From Setaria digitata (lineage: Eukaryota > Nematoda > Chromadorea > Rhabditida > Setariidae), in the NCBI GenBank assembly GCA_003640385.1, contig RCAB01000384.1:1-62522 (forward strand): a DNA stretch of 62,522 bases. The letters run 5' to 3'. Numbering within the stretch: the stretch's first letter is position 1; every line of letters starts with the position of its first letter. The position numbers and the translations under genes are program-made. Positions 13,146-24,714 of the stretch are shown piece after piece. Under the pieces are notes generated by a model. It made no database searches. It was not told where the DNA came from and saw nothing but the letters and a program-made list of their open reading frames with translations.

Positions 13146-13643
13146 ATGCGTTGTTTTGTTACTGTTGGAAGTACCGATTTCGACGCAATGATATATGCTA
13201 TACTCGAACAAAAATGTTTGGATTCGTTGAATCAGATTGGTATCACTGATTTACTCATACAAATAGGCCGAGGTAAAATAAAGCCGGAGAGAGGTAATCG
13301 TTGTGGTATAAATATTAATTACTATCGTTACAAAGATGATATCTTGTTGGATATGGCAGAAGCAGATTTGATAATTGGACACGCTGGTGCTGGTACATGT
13401 CTGGAGGTGCTTCGAATGGGGAAACCGTTTGTTGTAGTAGTTAATGAAGAACTGATGGATAATCATCAGTGGGAGCTTGCCGAACGTTTGTATAAATTAG
13501 GACATCTGTTTTACACGAGACCAACTGAATTAGCCGAGATTATCAAGTCTCCTGAGATTTTTAACTGTAGACCATTTGCAGGGCCTGACTATTCAGCCTT
13601 AGCAAATTTAATTCTTCGACATCTGGGGATCAGTAATGCGTAG
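13146..13643 (+). CDS. ALG13: ALG13-type UDP-GlcNAc transferase catalytic subunit
   Basis: Single-exon frame of 165 residues, the usual length of the short animal ALG13. With ALG14 at the ER membrane, ALG13 adds the second GlcNAc to dolichol-PP-GlcNAc in N-glycan precursor synthesis. The start MRCFVTVGST followed by DxMI matches the family N terminus. The GT28-type donor-binding segment is clear at about residues 76-107: IIGHAGAGTCLEVLRMGKPF, then VVVVNEELMDNHQWELA. There is no signal peptide or membrane helix, as expected for a subunit recruited by ALG14. An AATAAA at 13749-13754 may end its transcript. The first in-frame ATG is used and sits just after a candidate spliced-leader site. Confidence 0.92.
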   Translation: MRCFVTVGSTDFDAMIYAILEQKCLDSLNQIGITDLLIQIGRGKIKPERGNRCGININYYRYKDDILLDMAEADLIIGHAGAGTCLEVLRMGKPFVVVVNEELMDNHQWELAERLYKLGHLFYTRPTELAEIIKSPEIFNCRPFAGPDYSALANLILRHLGISNA

Positions 13644-13748
13644 TTATCTTTCTTCTCTAATATCACTTTTACTTCAGAATATATTTTTGAAGAAATTAGA
13701 AATTTTTTCTGAAAAATTGCCTAATCTGTTGTTTAGTGCTGTAAAAAC

Positions 13749-13754
13749 AATAAA
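13749..13754 (+). terminator. Polyadenylation hexamer after ALG13
   Basis: AATAAA about 105 bases after the ALG13 stop and roughly 540 bases before the SAS-6 start. It is a plausible 3' end for ALG13 mRNA, or for a polycistron ending here. Confidence 0.5.
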
Positions 13755-14283
13755 TTATTTTTGTCATTGGAATTCCTTTTGTACTTTTGTAATGCTCTAA
13801 TCTTCATGCTTAATTGTACATCGTATTGCTTCATTACAAATTATAAGATAAATATGTGTTTATTAGTTTTCTTCATCTCTCAATCTCATATTTCTGAGTA
13901 GAGTGTTTTACTTGCGTTTATGTTTCTTGAATCAGTAATGTTTTTCAAGTAGATTTTATACGTTGGTAATCTTTTTTTTTGTTTTAGTATCTTTTAGTCT
14001 TTCATTTTAACATTGTAATTTCTCCAAGAACCAAAACAAATGAATTATATAAGAAGTGAACGTCATCGTTGAATAATTCTGATAAAAATACATAAAGTTG
14101 TGAAAGATCGTTTCATGTAAAATAATTGCTATTAGAATGTTTCTTTCTTCGTATTTCAAAAATATTATATGAAGCACCGCTTTAATTCTGCACTGCCTTA
14201 TTGATGTGGCGAGTGATTATGGTTAATTTAGCTGTGATTTTTTTTTTTTAAATGAAATACTGTGTTTTACGAAATAAAATTTT

Positions 14284-14285
14284 AG
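14284..14285 (+). other. Candidate spliced-leader acceptor before sas-6
   Basis: aaaattttag lies ten bases upstream of the SAS-6 ATG with no coding exon before it. This is the typical placement of a nematode trans-splice acceptor. Confidence 0.5.
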
Positions 14286-14295
14286 AAAAATTACA

Positions 14296-17200
14296 ATGGT
14301 GCGCACAGTATTTCATGATGATATTGCTGTTTGTTGCACTGACACCAATGGCCAAACAACTAGTAAAAGGTTTGATTTATTTTGCTATAAAAAGTTGTTA
14401 TATAAAGTTTATGGCAGTACGTTGTGGAATGTGAATACTGGAATTAAGGTATTAAAACATTCTTCTCATACACTTCGATATGTTTAGCAAGTCTGTTTCG
14501 ATTTTTCCACTTTTTTCAGTCGCATAATTTTGAAGCTGAAAATAGATGAACGAGAAAATCGAGTAGAAAAGGTCTTAATTTTTAAATTCTCAATTATAGC
14601 TAAAAGTAAATGCCAGTTCTCACTGTTTTATATAGCTTACTGTTTTATATCTTTTTTATATAGCTTACAGATCTTGTAATAATATGAATTCATTTATATA
14701 AATCTTAACTATGAGCTTTAAATAATCAATTTAGTATGCATTTAGTATGCAGCTTTTTCAAGTTGTTTCAAACAATCAAATGGAACAAGGTAGATATGTT
14801 AAATTTATTCATCAAAGCTATTTTTATCGTGATATATTTCGCTCACTGTTTATCAGAACTTTCTACAGTTTTTCAGGAATTTGTGTTTTGTATCTCACGT
14901 GATGATGATCCCTTGTTTATATATACATTATCACTTCGACGAGCCGAATATGACGCTCTGAAAAGAGAGCAAGAATTAGATGTTGAATTTGATGCATTTG
15001 CTAAGAAAATTGTGGATTTTGTTACTTGTTTAGATGATAACTGTGGATCTCATCTTCGGGGAAGTATTTCCGATGATGCTGCTGTGTTCAGGTTGATTTG
15101 CCAAGCTTCTCATAGCAAAAACTGTCTTTCAGCTTATAACATTATAAGTATTGGAGTATTTCACGTTTATGACAGCCTTCAATAATGTAAATATGAAATT
15201 AGTACTGAATCAAAACTTCCGTTACTGTATGTCATTGAGAAAAAGTTGGGCCAACCCACTCAGAGATATTCTTCTCCGTAACAAACATTTCATTATATTT
15301 ATCCGAAAAAAAATTTAATTTACTGGAACCTTATGAGACTGTTGAAATGCTTTAAAAGGGATCAGAGTTGTGCTTTTTGTGAGCTTAGGAATTGAAGAAT
15401 GAAGGCATAAGAAATTTTGTTGCAGGTTTGACTTAGTTGGAAAAATGGGCTTCAAATGGGTTACAGTTCTTTCGTTACCGCTCCGAAGAGTAACTGATAA
15501 AGCATTAATAACACATCTCGTTGAACGAATAGTGAAATATAAGGTAAGGAGAACTGAATATGTCAGACGCTATAATATTCATTATTCCTTTACTGCATTG
15601 TTTCTGATTTTCAGGAATGCTTGAAAGAAATCGATACTTTGCATGATTCTTTGTCAGCAGAACAAGCGGTGTGTTAATATTTTCTGTTCCCAAGTTATTT
15701 TCTTTTACGTCGAGCTTTTCTAAAGTTTTAAAATTCCATTATTTTTTTATATTCAAGCACAGAATCGTATCTGAAACTCTTTTACTAGCATAATTTTCAT
15801 TATTATTTTTGGATATGGCTTGCTTCGGGAGTGACAAAAATTGGAAATGGGATGATAAAAAGTTTATTAGAAATTAGTTTATTATTAGAAAACTTTTATT
15901 TTATTTTTGTCTTATCTTATCTTCAAATGTCAGACTGTGTTGTGTTTAAAGAGAATGTAAATTTGAAAATTTGCTGTTCGTTTTGGAAAATGTCGCCTTA
16001 AGTGTTGCTAAATTATTTGGGCCGTGTAACTTTCTCTTTTCAGGAAAACAAAAATTTACGAAATGCACTGATTGCGAAAGAAAAAATACATTCGGAGTTT
16101 TTACAGAAATGGGAGGAAGAACGTAATGAAGTGAGAATTTCATTCTTTTGGTTGAGAAAATCTTCAATATAACTTTTTTGAAATTATTCGTGTATTTATC
16201 GAGAGAGACAAATGGGAAGATAAAAAGGAAAGGATTGGGATTTTTTTTTGATTAAAATCATGATAAAGTTATTTTTGCTTGTTTAATATTCCTCTACTCT
16301 TAGATTTCATCATACCTTTTATCTTGTTGATACAGTTCTTCGTCGGCCATCTCCAATTTATTTTTTCTTCAATTTTCAGGTTATGAAAAGCAAGCAGAAA
16401 CTCGAGGAACTGAATGAAGAACTTAATGCTGATAGGCAGGTATCAGTATTTGCTTTATTTTATACAAATTTCCTCTTTATAATATTCTCATTATCAGAAT
16501 TTTTCAATTCAGAGTCGTCTTTTCATTTTGCAGCGGAATTCTTGCTCCAATAATTTTTCCACGAACGGATAAATTGTATAGTTTTTAGATGCTTTCGCAA
16601 GAAGTGAGCACATTGAAAGAAGAAGTGGTCGATTTTCGTGATCGAATTGATGATTTAATTGAACAGGTTAATCAGCTGGAAGAAAGAGTGCATATTTTAA
16701 CGGAAGAACTCGATGCTTCAGTATGTTGCTTGTCATTTATGTTGAGTTCGGAAAACATCATTCTTTTATAACCCCACAAAAAACGATATCTTAACCGTTG
16801 ATTTTTAATGACCTTAAATTAAACCTTGAAATAGAAAACACACATTCAACAAGGTATATAATTTGTTTTATTGATGAAAATAGAAAGAATAGATGGATTC
16901 TGAATATTTTTTGTCGAAGTTACTCAAGTCATAACATCTTTCGTCGTTTGTACTTTGTACTTTTCAGACATCTGTTGACTGATATTCACATAAATATTTC
17001 TACAAATGTTCATTTAGGAGAATCAGTTGCGTGATTTGGAAAAGAAAAAAGAAGAGCTGCAACAAGAATTAAGTGATAGAGATGAGGAAACACATAGCCG
17101 TATAGTCCAGATGCATGAGTTGAAGAATGCAGTAGATGCTGCTGACAGAGACAATAAAAAGTTGCACGAAAAATTACAGGTCGTTAAGGAAGAGAGAGAT

Positions 17201-18899
17201 CGCTGGAAAAGTGAGCATGACAAGGCTGTTGTGATTATCAAAAAATTGTATGGCGTAAGTTGCTGTGCCGTGAAATATTTCACGTTATATTTTAATAAAA
17301 AATACGGTTAGACTGTTGCCGCTAGAACATATTTTTTTTTTGGAAAGCAAAGTTTTTATTAAATGAAGAAAACACTACCATAATCGACCTTCTGTTTTTA
17401 TGAATTTTTATGACATGTATGAAGTGCTTATAGAAGAATCAGAAATAAAGAATGTTGTCTACTGTCACCGAAATTTTTTTTTTGTAGGAAAAAACTCGTC
17501 GTATTGCTAACAACGATAGCACGATGATGAACGAAAAAATAAGTGAATTAGAAAAAGATTTGGAAGAACGTAAAAGAGCCATTGATGCTCTAACAGATTC
17601 AAATGCATTGCTCAGGGCAAAGGTTTAGTCTTATATTATTGTTTTTCCATCTAGACAGATTCATCCATTCCGATCTGTTAGTTATTTCTGTAATTTTTAT
17701 ATGCTATTTATACGATGCTCTGGACAGTTTATTCACTTTATTCGCCAATATGTTTCTTGCATTTTTATAGCTAGAAAATCTGTCATCCGAATATGAAAAG
17801 GCTAAGAAAGATGCAGAAATGTGGCGAGTTAAGTGCGACAAGAAGGAATCATGTAATCTTTTTCAATTTATTTGTGCCTTTGATGACTTAGTAAAGCATT
17901 TCTTTTGTAAATGTTTTTCCTTGCTCTAACTTATTCATTTCTGCAGTAACGGAGAACCTACACATATTGAAACAGTTAAAAACAGTACTGCGCTTGGAAC
18001 TTTCTAAATGTTTTTGTGATTATTGTTTGGAAATGGATGATAATTACACTTAATGAGTAGGATTTGCCGCTTTTTTCTCTGGATATTTATACGGGAAAGT
18101 ATGCAAAGTTGCTTTAACAGCTGATATATATATTTTCAGTAATCACCGATCTTATTCAGTCCCGGCGACCATCTCCCATTATTAGTCCACCACAGCAACA
18201 ATCAAATGCGAGTTATGGAAATGTCACACCGACTGTTTATCCGCGTGTCTTAGGAATGGTATGCTATTATATATTATTGTGTGGTTAAGTACTAAAGGTA
18301 ATCTGTCCTCAAAAGCGAAGGATGTTATGTATATTGTGAGAGATAAATTTTCCAAGTTATAATTTTTTATTTTTTTCTACTATCATTCATTGGTATACTT
18401 TCACTTCTGTATTAATAATTTTCAGACAAATTGGACTGCTCAGATAACGACACCTGTACGAAACATGGAAGTTATAACGAAAACTCTAGATCGAAAAGAG
18501 AAGTACATTTTAGATTTATAATTTAGTAAAATTAACTGACATGTAAACTTTGCCAAATATTCTACCGTGATTTAAACCTGTCTAGATACTTTTCTTTTCC
18601 TTGGGATTTAAAAAAAAAAGGTTCTGAGAAGATATTTATAAACGTTTATATAGATTTTAATGTATTTTCGGATTTTTGAAGGAGAAGAAATTGGCGTAGG
18701 GAAGAAAAGATTGATAGTACTAACATTTCCATTCATATTCTTGTATTTTGATCAGTTTCGATTTTTTATGTGAAACTACAATGGATCTGCGTTGTTCGCT
18801 TTTGAATCCCATATTTTTTTCAGTGAATTGAATTCAGTGGCTGTAACACCACCAACCGAAGTCCAGATTTTAACAGGAGGTGCAAGAGCTAAAACTTAG
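14296..18899 (+). CDS. sas-6: SAS-6 centriole cartwheel protein
   Basis: Exons: 14296-14448, 14877-15091, 15426-15543, 15615-15668, 16044-16130, 16380-16439, 16589-16720, 17018-17254, 17488-17622, 17771-17852, 18140-18258, 18426-18502, 18824-18899; every junction keeps frame, giving 514 residues (C. elegans SAS-6 is about 490). SAS-6 dimers assemble the centriole cartwheel hub. Residues 1-160 form the globular head: FCISRDDDPLFIYTL at about 54-68 and LDVEFDAFAKKIVDFV at about 80-95 match the conserved head strands, and GFKWVTVLSL at 131-140 contains the hydrophobic residue used for head-to-head contact. Residues about 160-430 are a long coiled coil rich in Glu and Lys. The tail (RRPSPIISPP, NSVAVTPPTEVQ) is Pro/Ser/Thr-rich and probably disordered. 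An extra exon at 17947 could give an alternative form. The last donor (gtacat) is weak, so the terminal 25 residues are less certain. Confidence 0.92.
17947..18053 (+). other. Possible alternative exon of sas-6
   Basis: A good acceptor (ctgcag) and phase 1 entry after exon 10 open a frame (TENLHILKQLKTVLRLELSK) that continues the coiled coil. It either stops at 18053, giving a shorter isoform, or splices at 18009 on a weak gttttt donor and rejoins the exon at 18140 in frame. The exon at 18140 can also join exon 10 directly with the same phase, so the two are alternatives or one is optional. Confidence 0.4.
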
Positions 18900-20088
18900 G
18901 TAAAGGTCTCATCTCATATTCACGATTGTTGACTGCATAATGTACACTTAAATTGTTATATATTGTTCATTTCATTCTGATCAATAGTATCGTTATAGAT
19001 TGCAGAATAAAGCCCATCAGTCGTCTATCTATTTGCTTGTTATGAAAACATGTTTTTGAATACTTTAAATTCGTTTGTGAATGATGCTGAAAATTTAGAG
19101 GTTATGCGTTGCATTCTTATTCTTAAATAACTTCGGTCAGCTTATAACCCAGGGAATCACTTGTAAATGCAAACATATGGCAGTTTTCTGATCAACAGGT
19201 TTAAATTTTTTTAATTTGCACTCAAAATCTTTTCAATTTTAGTTTTGCGCTATCTTGGAAGTTATGTGCCAGAATGTGCATATGTAAGAAAATATGTGTG
19301 CTGGATAATTTTAGAAGTATTCGTTATGAAAAATAATGAACTTCTAGAAATATTCTGATAAAGAGATAACTGCTGGTATTTTCAGGCATCTGATTTATAA
19401 TTTACATCAATCTTTCAATTCCAAAGCACTCTGGTTTTATGTTTATGGAGAATATTTGTCGTAGGAATAATATCGAGCAATTATTTAATTTTTATTTTAC
19501 TGTGTTGAGTGTTGATTATATGATTTTTCGTATGCATTATTAACGGTGCGATGTCACATTTATACAGCTTAATTTAGCTCATATGTAATTGGATCTAATT
19601 CTTATCACGTATAGTTGAAGTTTTAAACCGAAGGATTTATTGTTAAATGTAAAATTCCTGGACAAAGTTAATGTCCAATTTATTTGTGCTGAAGTATAGC
19701 ATTATACTACGCGTAAAAATTACTACCCAATTCTTACGTTGAGAGTTCAATGGGAAATTTGGAATTTTTTTTATAAAATTTGTCCTGAATCTTCTAATTT
19801 GATCCACTATACACAGTTATGTGCGATGAGGCGGTTATCAGTAAGAGATTAGTCTTAATATGAAATTTTAGTGGCCATTGTTTTTGTCAATACATTTTTT
19901 CCCCACATTCATACATAGTGAATGATATTTATGGTAAACAAAAGACATTGATATATCGGTGCTAGTAAGGGAAGAAAAAGAAAGCAAAGTTCCAAAAAAG
20001 TGCTGTAATATCGCATTTAATAATGAACTAGACAGAGATAGGTTTGCAGTATGACAGATAGAAGAGTTAGATGTTCAATGAAGTGGAA
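18900..20088. other. Intergenic between convergent sas-6 and the ShK gene
   Basis: Contains the 3' untranslated regions of two genes that end towards each other. No further coding sequence, repeat or RNA gene is evident. Confidence 0.6.
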
Positions 20089-22465
20089 TTAAAAAAGACA
20101 TCTTCCACATGTTGAGGGACATTGTGCTGTCATTATTTGGTAGTAGAGTGGACTGTCACAAAGGTACCATACTGTTGGACAGTTTGATTTGCCATAAGGA
20201 TCAACTTGATCGGCGCATTTGCCTGCAATTTTGCGATTATCAGTAGAATGTACTGAAGAAGAGATGGAGGTGAGTGTATATTTTTAATCATAATTGTACT
20301 TTTATTTTTTTTACGACATTTTAAAATTAGGCATGGACCAATTATTGATCTGATTAATTAGAGAATAAGGGAAGAAATTCCATTCTGTTTCCGAATTTAT
20401 CTTTCAATTTACCGAAAGATATTGATTGTACCGTTAAGAATATCAGTTAAAAGCTAAAATAAGAATGGAATATGGAAAGTTATTAATCGAAAATTAATGA
20501 TTTACTGTGAAATTCAAATGTTTGTTTGTAAACCTTTTTAACTCTCACTATAATTTGCAGCATAACATCGCTGTTTTGTGGTATTATCTCTTTTCACTAT
20601 CATTTTTTTAGGTGATGATATCATTACCCATCTTGAATTTTTATTTCAATTTTACATTTAATAAATTTCAAAAAAATTCACCTCGCTTTTTCTTAGCGCC
20701 ACAGAAACCGCATGTTTTCGGGCATTGCTCTTTCATTATTTTGCGATACAGAGAATTCCTGCAGAGGAATTTATTTTGGGCACAATTTGACTTGCCATCT
20801 GGGCCAACTTTGTCAGTGCAGTTTGCTGAATGATAATGATACTTCACTGGTAAGAATGAAAAGAAAACAAAGAATAGGAGGAGATATCTACGATTGTAAT
20901 CGTTAGTTAAGAACAAATTCATCGCATTTCTAAACGGTTTTTAAATTACGACAATATCAACACTGAATACCTTCCATACTGGAATTACATAAGCCACATG
21001 TTTTTCGACATTGTTGTTTCATCAGCTCTCGGTATAATCCAACGTTACATAGATGCGCAACTTGCTGACAGTTTGATTTGCCATCAGGTCCAACCAAATC
21101 ACGACATTCTACAAGTAAACTTAGAATTTTCGATATTTAGATTTTAGATTTCTTAATATAACTGTCTATTTATCACTTAATGCATAAAATCAATATCATT
21201 CACACATAATCACTCAGTTCTTCAAATTCCTCAGTTTTAATCTTTCTACATTTACTTTCATTTTAATTTTGCCGTTTCTTCTGCATTATTCTTTTTCAAT
21301 TTAAAGTTTAGAAGTATTTTTTATAGCGTAATGGAAGCTTAATAAGTTATAATTCAAGTCGCCAAAGAACTGCATTCAGGGATATGTGTTCGCTTTTTGC
21401 TACATACTAGCTAAAGGTTGAAACAAACGAATATCTGCGCTGATAAGCGTAGCATTCACCTAAAATTTGGCATATTTTTGAAGTTCAGCCAAAGAGATTT
21501 TCATTTGCTAAACTTTTTTTTCTCCTCAAATCACGCACCGGAAGCAGGTTTAGCAGTAGTTGTAGTGGTAGTAGTTGTGGTCGTAATTTCGGCAGTTTCT
21601 TTCACCACACAAACTTCTTCACCGCTAGTACTATTTACGCATATACCAATAGGACATAACTGAAGTACACAACCTGAAATATGCTAAATGCTCGTTTTTC
21701 AAGGGAAGAAATGAAATATTCAGTGTTCTGTGTAAAAATACAAATACTTTTTTCGTTGTCTTTTCTTTTTTCTTTTCTCAGTGTCATAACTGATAAGAAT
21801 TATCATTCTACTTCTGGTGATTTTATAACTGAGAAGATATTATCATATACTCATATGCATGATCAGATGTGGTTCAAATCATTGATATTTCCAACAGATA
21901 TGTATCGGAGTAGAATAAACCTAGAATATACCGACGATCCTGAATATATTTTGGTCAGATATAGTTCTCATGATCATATTATGTACTTTTCTGATGTTCC
22001 GAATCGTTAAATGTCCAAAGAAAAAATTTTTTTTTCGAAAGTGTCAAAAATTAGGAAGGAAAAAATACAAAATCTCATCATATCAACCTCCTGGTGAGTC
22101 GTAGCATACATTTCTGTAGCATACTGATTTTTCTTGAGCAGTGCCTTTGCTAGGACAGTTTTGATCTGTTACACAAGCTAGAAAAATAACTTCATAATGT
22201 TTTAAGTTTTAAAACAAAAGTCATTAAAATTCAACTATTGAATATTACCGAACTTCGTACTATTTAAATCCTTCCTTACATTATTCGTTTATATTAAAGT
22301 ATATTTGGTATTATCATTTTGCAGAAGTGATACCCTTTCTCCTCCTCCCATCACACTCCATAAATTTCTATATAACTACTTACCAATAGCTTGTACAATT
22401 GCTAGCTGATAAGAAATGATAACAATACTAGCAAAATACCACCAAAAAATATTTCGTACCATCAT
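20089..22465 (-). CDS. Secreted protein with Cys-rich N-terminal region, polythreonine linker and three ShK domains
   Basis: Six exons: 22384-22465, 22088-22177, 21539-21673, 20971-21108, 20682-20846, 20089-20222; 247 residues. Exon 1 is a signal peptide (about residues 1-25, ending VQA). Exons 2 and 3 hold eight cysteines in an EB-like spacing, then ten consecutive threonines (about residues 87-96), a likely O-glycosylated mucin-type linker. Exons 4, 5 and 6 each encode one six-cysteine ShK (SXC) domain sharing a DGKSNC-type or YGKSNC motif and ending TCGLC, TCGFC or TCGRC. All five introns are phase 1, so domains can be duplicated as whole exons. ShK domains are common in nematode secreted and surface-coat proteins, for example Toxocara mucins, and in sea-anemone channel blockers. 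At the position of the Lys-Tyr pair of the anemone peptide these domains have Leu-Tyr, so channel block cannot be assumed. Exon 5 has a second in-frame acceptor 21 bases downstream. Confidence 0.88.
21711..22010 (+). CDS. Possible secreted protein gene nested antisense in a ShK-gene intron
   Basis: An open frame of 99 codons runs through the 21674-22087 intron of the ShK gene on the opposite strand. The frame extends upstream to an ATG at 21681, but the ATG at 21711 gives a good signal peptide (MKYSVFCVKIQILFSLSFLF start, cleavage around SVIT) and follows an acceptor-like tttttcaag. The mature part (about 72 residues) has balanced composition with many Tyr, His and Asp and no low-complexity runs, unlike random AT-rich frames here. 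I do not recognise it. No partner exon or polyadenylation signal is obvious, so it could be chance. Confidence 0.4.
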   Translation: MKYSVFCVKIQILFSLSFLFSFLSVITDKNYHSTSGDFITEKILSYTHMHDQMWFKSLIFPTDMYRSRINLEYTDDPEYILVRYSSHDHIMYFSDVPNR

Positions 22466-23531
22466 TCAAGAATGATGTATAGTAGTGGAAGATGAGCTGA
22501 CTGTTTCTATTATATATCTCCATCATAGTAAATGCATTTTTAAAGGCTTCGCAAAAAGAAAAAATAGTAAATGATGTAGACAGAAATAAAGTTTTAGTAA
22601 TATGCAACTGTCAACACAGCACACTGTTTATTCAGTCATTTCTATCATTTTCCTTTGTGTTAATGCTACATTAAACTTCAGATATATCACAACGATGAAA
22701 TGTGAAAAAGGAAGTTTTCATCTGTTCTTACTTCCATTGTTTCACTTTTGTGCCTTATTGCGAAACATTTTTCTACCTTTCACCGTTACATATAACTGAT
22801 GATAAGCGAATGATTCGCTTGGTTAGTTAGTACAGCTTTTTAAACATTTAAATAGGTCATAAAATTTTCATTTTTGTAATTGATCAAGATTCCATTTCGT
22901 TGTTGTGAGTTGCTTTAAATAAATAATTATTTGCTTGGCTTTGCTGCTTTGATCTCTAACAGCTTAAGTTTCAACATGTCTGTTTAGGTTGCACAAGATG
23001 GACAATTAATTCATCATGCAATTTCTGACAAAAATAGATATTCAATTCCATAAAATTTAATCGAGAAATCATTTTCGTGAGATATCACATTTTTCAAGGA
23101 ATTGCTAAATCAATAAAAGTAAAAATAATCATCAACAAAAAAAAAAAAAAAAAAAAGAAAAAAAAAAGCAAATTAGAGTGTATGTAAGAAGCAATGAGTT
23201 TATCGGTTTACATCTGGAAGAATCTCATATCCTGCAGAACTAAGAAGTAGTGGAGAATTAGAAGAGGCCAATACAAATGAGATTCAAACAGAACAGACTA
23301 ATGAACAGTAGAATGACTTCTGATTATTGAGTACTCGGCATGAATATTAGACATAACTTAATTTGCTAGATTACCTTACCAAGGTCCACTATTGCATGAT
23401 TGATTTTATACACAACAGTATTTCCGCAATTCTGGGGCATGTAAGAGTGTAAGAAATTATGCAAATAATACTCAGATGCGAAGTTCACTGGATGAACACA
23501 CGATTAATTTGCATAATTCCACTATTCTTAC
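22466..23531. other. Intergenic, no gene supported
   Basis: Upstream region of the ShK gene (minus) and downstream region of the next minus-strand gene. It holds a long A-rich run at about 23138-23169. A 65-codon ATG frame at 22602-22799 on the plus strand is hydrophobic and has no supporting signals. Confidence 0.5.
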
Positions 23532-23980
23532 TTAGTCGTGCTTCATTTTGCTATTTGTTGGTACTTCTTCCAGTAAATTCATTATTTCTTCAATGGAATA
23601 TCCTTTTTTTTTGTGCGTAACTAATTTGACATTACCGTCCAAAATTAACTCATAAAGGAACTTTTTGTTTTTTGTTTAGAATTAAAATGCTGCGATTGTT
23701 AGAGTGAGAAGCATCCCATTACATTTTTATTCGAAATTTCACAACCTCGGAATTCCCAAGATTTCACTTCAGTTTGGCTGACCATTTCCCCCATGTCATA
23801 ATGATTTTTACTCGACTGAAGGCAGGTTCTATATGGGATAACTATTCCTAAAGTGCTTCTATGTTTTTCATCAATAATAAAATTCAACATTAAAAGCCTC
23901 AAGGATGCAAAGTCAGCTATTTGATTAGAATCAATCGAAAAAAGCGAAACGATACTATCCAGTACACGTGTAACATTCAT
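23532..23980 (-). CDS. Unrecognised two-exon protein
   Basis: Exon 23723-23980 begins with an ATG and ends at a gtaatg donor; exon 23532-23660 follows a 62-base intron with a weak A-rich acceptor (aaaaag) and ends at TAA; 128 residues. The joined reading is smooth across the junction (GCEISNKN then FLYELILDGNVKLV), which supports the splice. The second exon ends in a helical segment (YSIEEIMNLLEEVP). No signal peptide, membrane helix or cysteine pattern is seen, suggesting an intracellular protein. I do not recognise the family. Earlier exons could exist upstream. Confidence is moderate because composition and splice signals are the only evidence. Confidence 0.5.
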
Positions 23981-24714
23981 AGTACCACTTACTTATAAAC
24001 GTAATTAAACGGTACGAATATTATTATCGAACACTTTTTTCTATTTTTCAGTAAATTCCGAAATAATTATTTGGTGCTACTGCTACTTTCATCCTTTGTT
24101 TGCCCATTTGACATTTGTATATTCCAAAAATTTCAATAAAACAAACACCTGCTGTTCTCATCATTTCGTTTGCCTTTTATTCAAAAATTTCAAACAACTG
24201 TCTTTATCGTTCATCTATTTATGTATGCATTAAAAGAACTGTTTTCAATTTTCAGCAAAAGTATTCATTCGTCTGTTTGTTTACTTATTTACATAACGAA
24301 ACAAAAATATCTGCTGCTTTTATCTGCATGTTGCTAACATGATAATTTAAAAATCCCAAAAGAGACATGCATTCTTACCTGTCCACTTACTCACCTTCTC
24401 ACTCGACCAAGCAGACACCTGCTACTGTGTCTGCCCACCTGTTTGTTTATTCTGCTCAGCATGGCTCAGGTAAAGGCCGACATGGTTATTCAGTAATGAA
24501 TGGATGGACGGATGATACGGTAGAGTAGAAGGTAGGAAGAAAGAGGACAAACGGAAAGCATGGAGAACGAAAGGAAGAGAGGGAGCGAGAGAAGGAGAGA
24601 GAAAAGGAAAGAGTGAGGATGAGACGAAATTGTGGTCATCTAGCTAGCTGTTTCGTCACATCTAAGTCTCTCTCTCTTTCTGCCTTTCTCTCCCTCTCTC
24701 TATTTCAGGTAGCA
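23981..24714. promoter_or_regulatory. Upstream region of the GABA transaminase gene with purine and pyrimidine tracts
   Basis: Between two divergently transcribed genes. From about 24520 to 24620 the plus strand is almost pure purine (GA-rich). From about 24660 to 24708, and again after exon 1 (about 24805-24912), it is almost pure pyrimidine (CT-rich). Such tracts are typical of nucleosome-poor promoters and can form hairpins or triplex DNA. Functional assignment is inference. Confidence 0.5.
24707..24708 (+). other. Candidate spliced-leader acceptor before GABA transaminase
   Basis: A strong ctctatttcag ends six bases before the ATG of exon 1 and has no coding exon upstream. This fits SL addition close to the start codon. 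Confidence 0.6.

Noticed and set aside
22602..22799. 65-codon ATG frame with a hydrophobic start
   Set aside because: Hydrophobic throughout, so the apparent signal peptide is not informative; no flanking exon or poly(A) signal was found.
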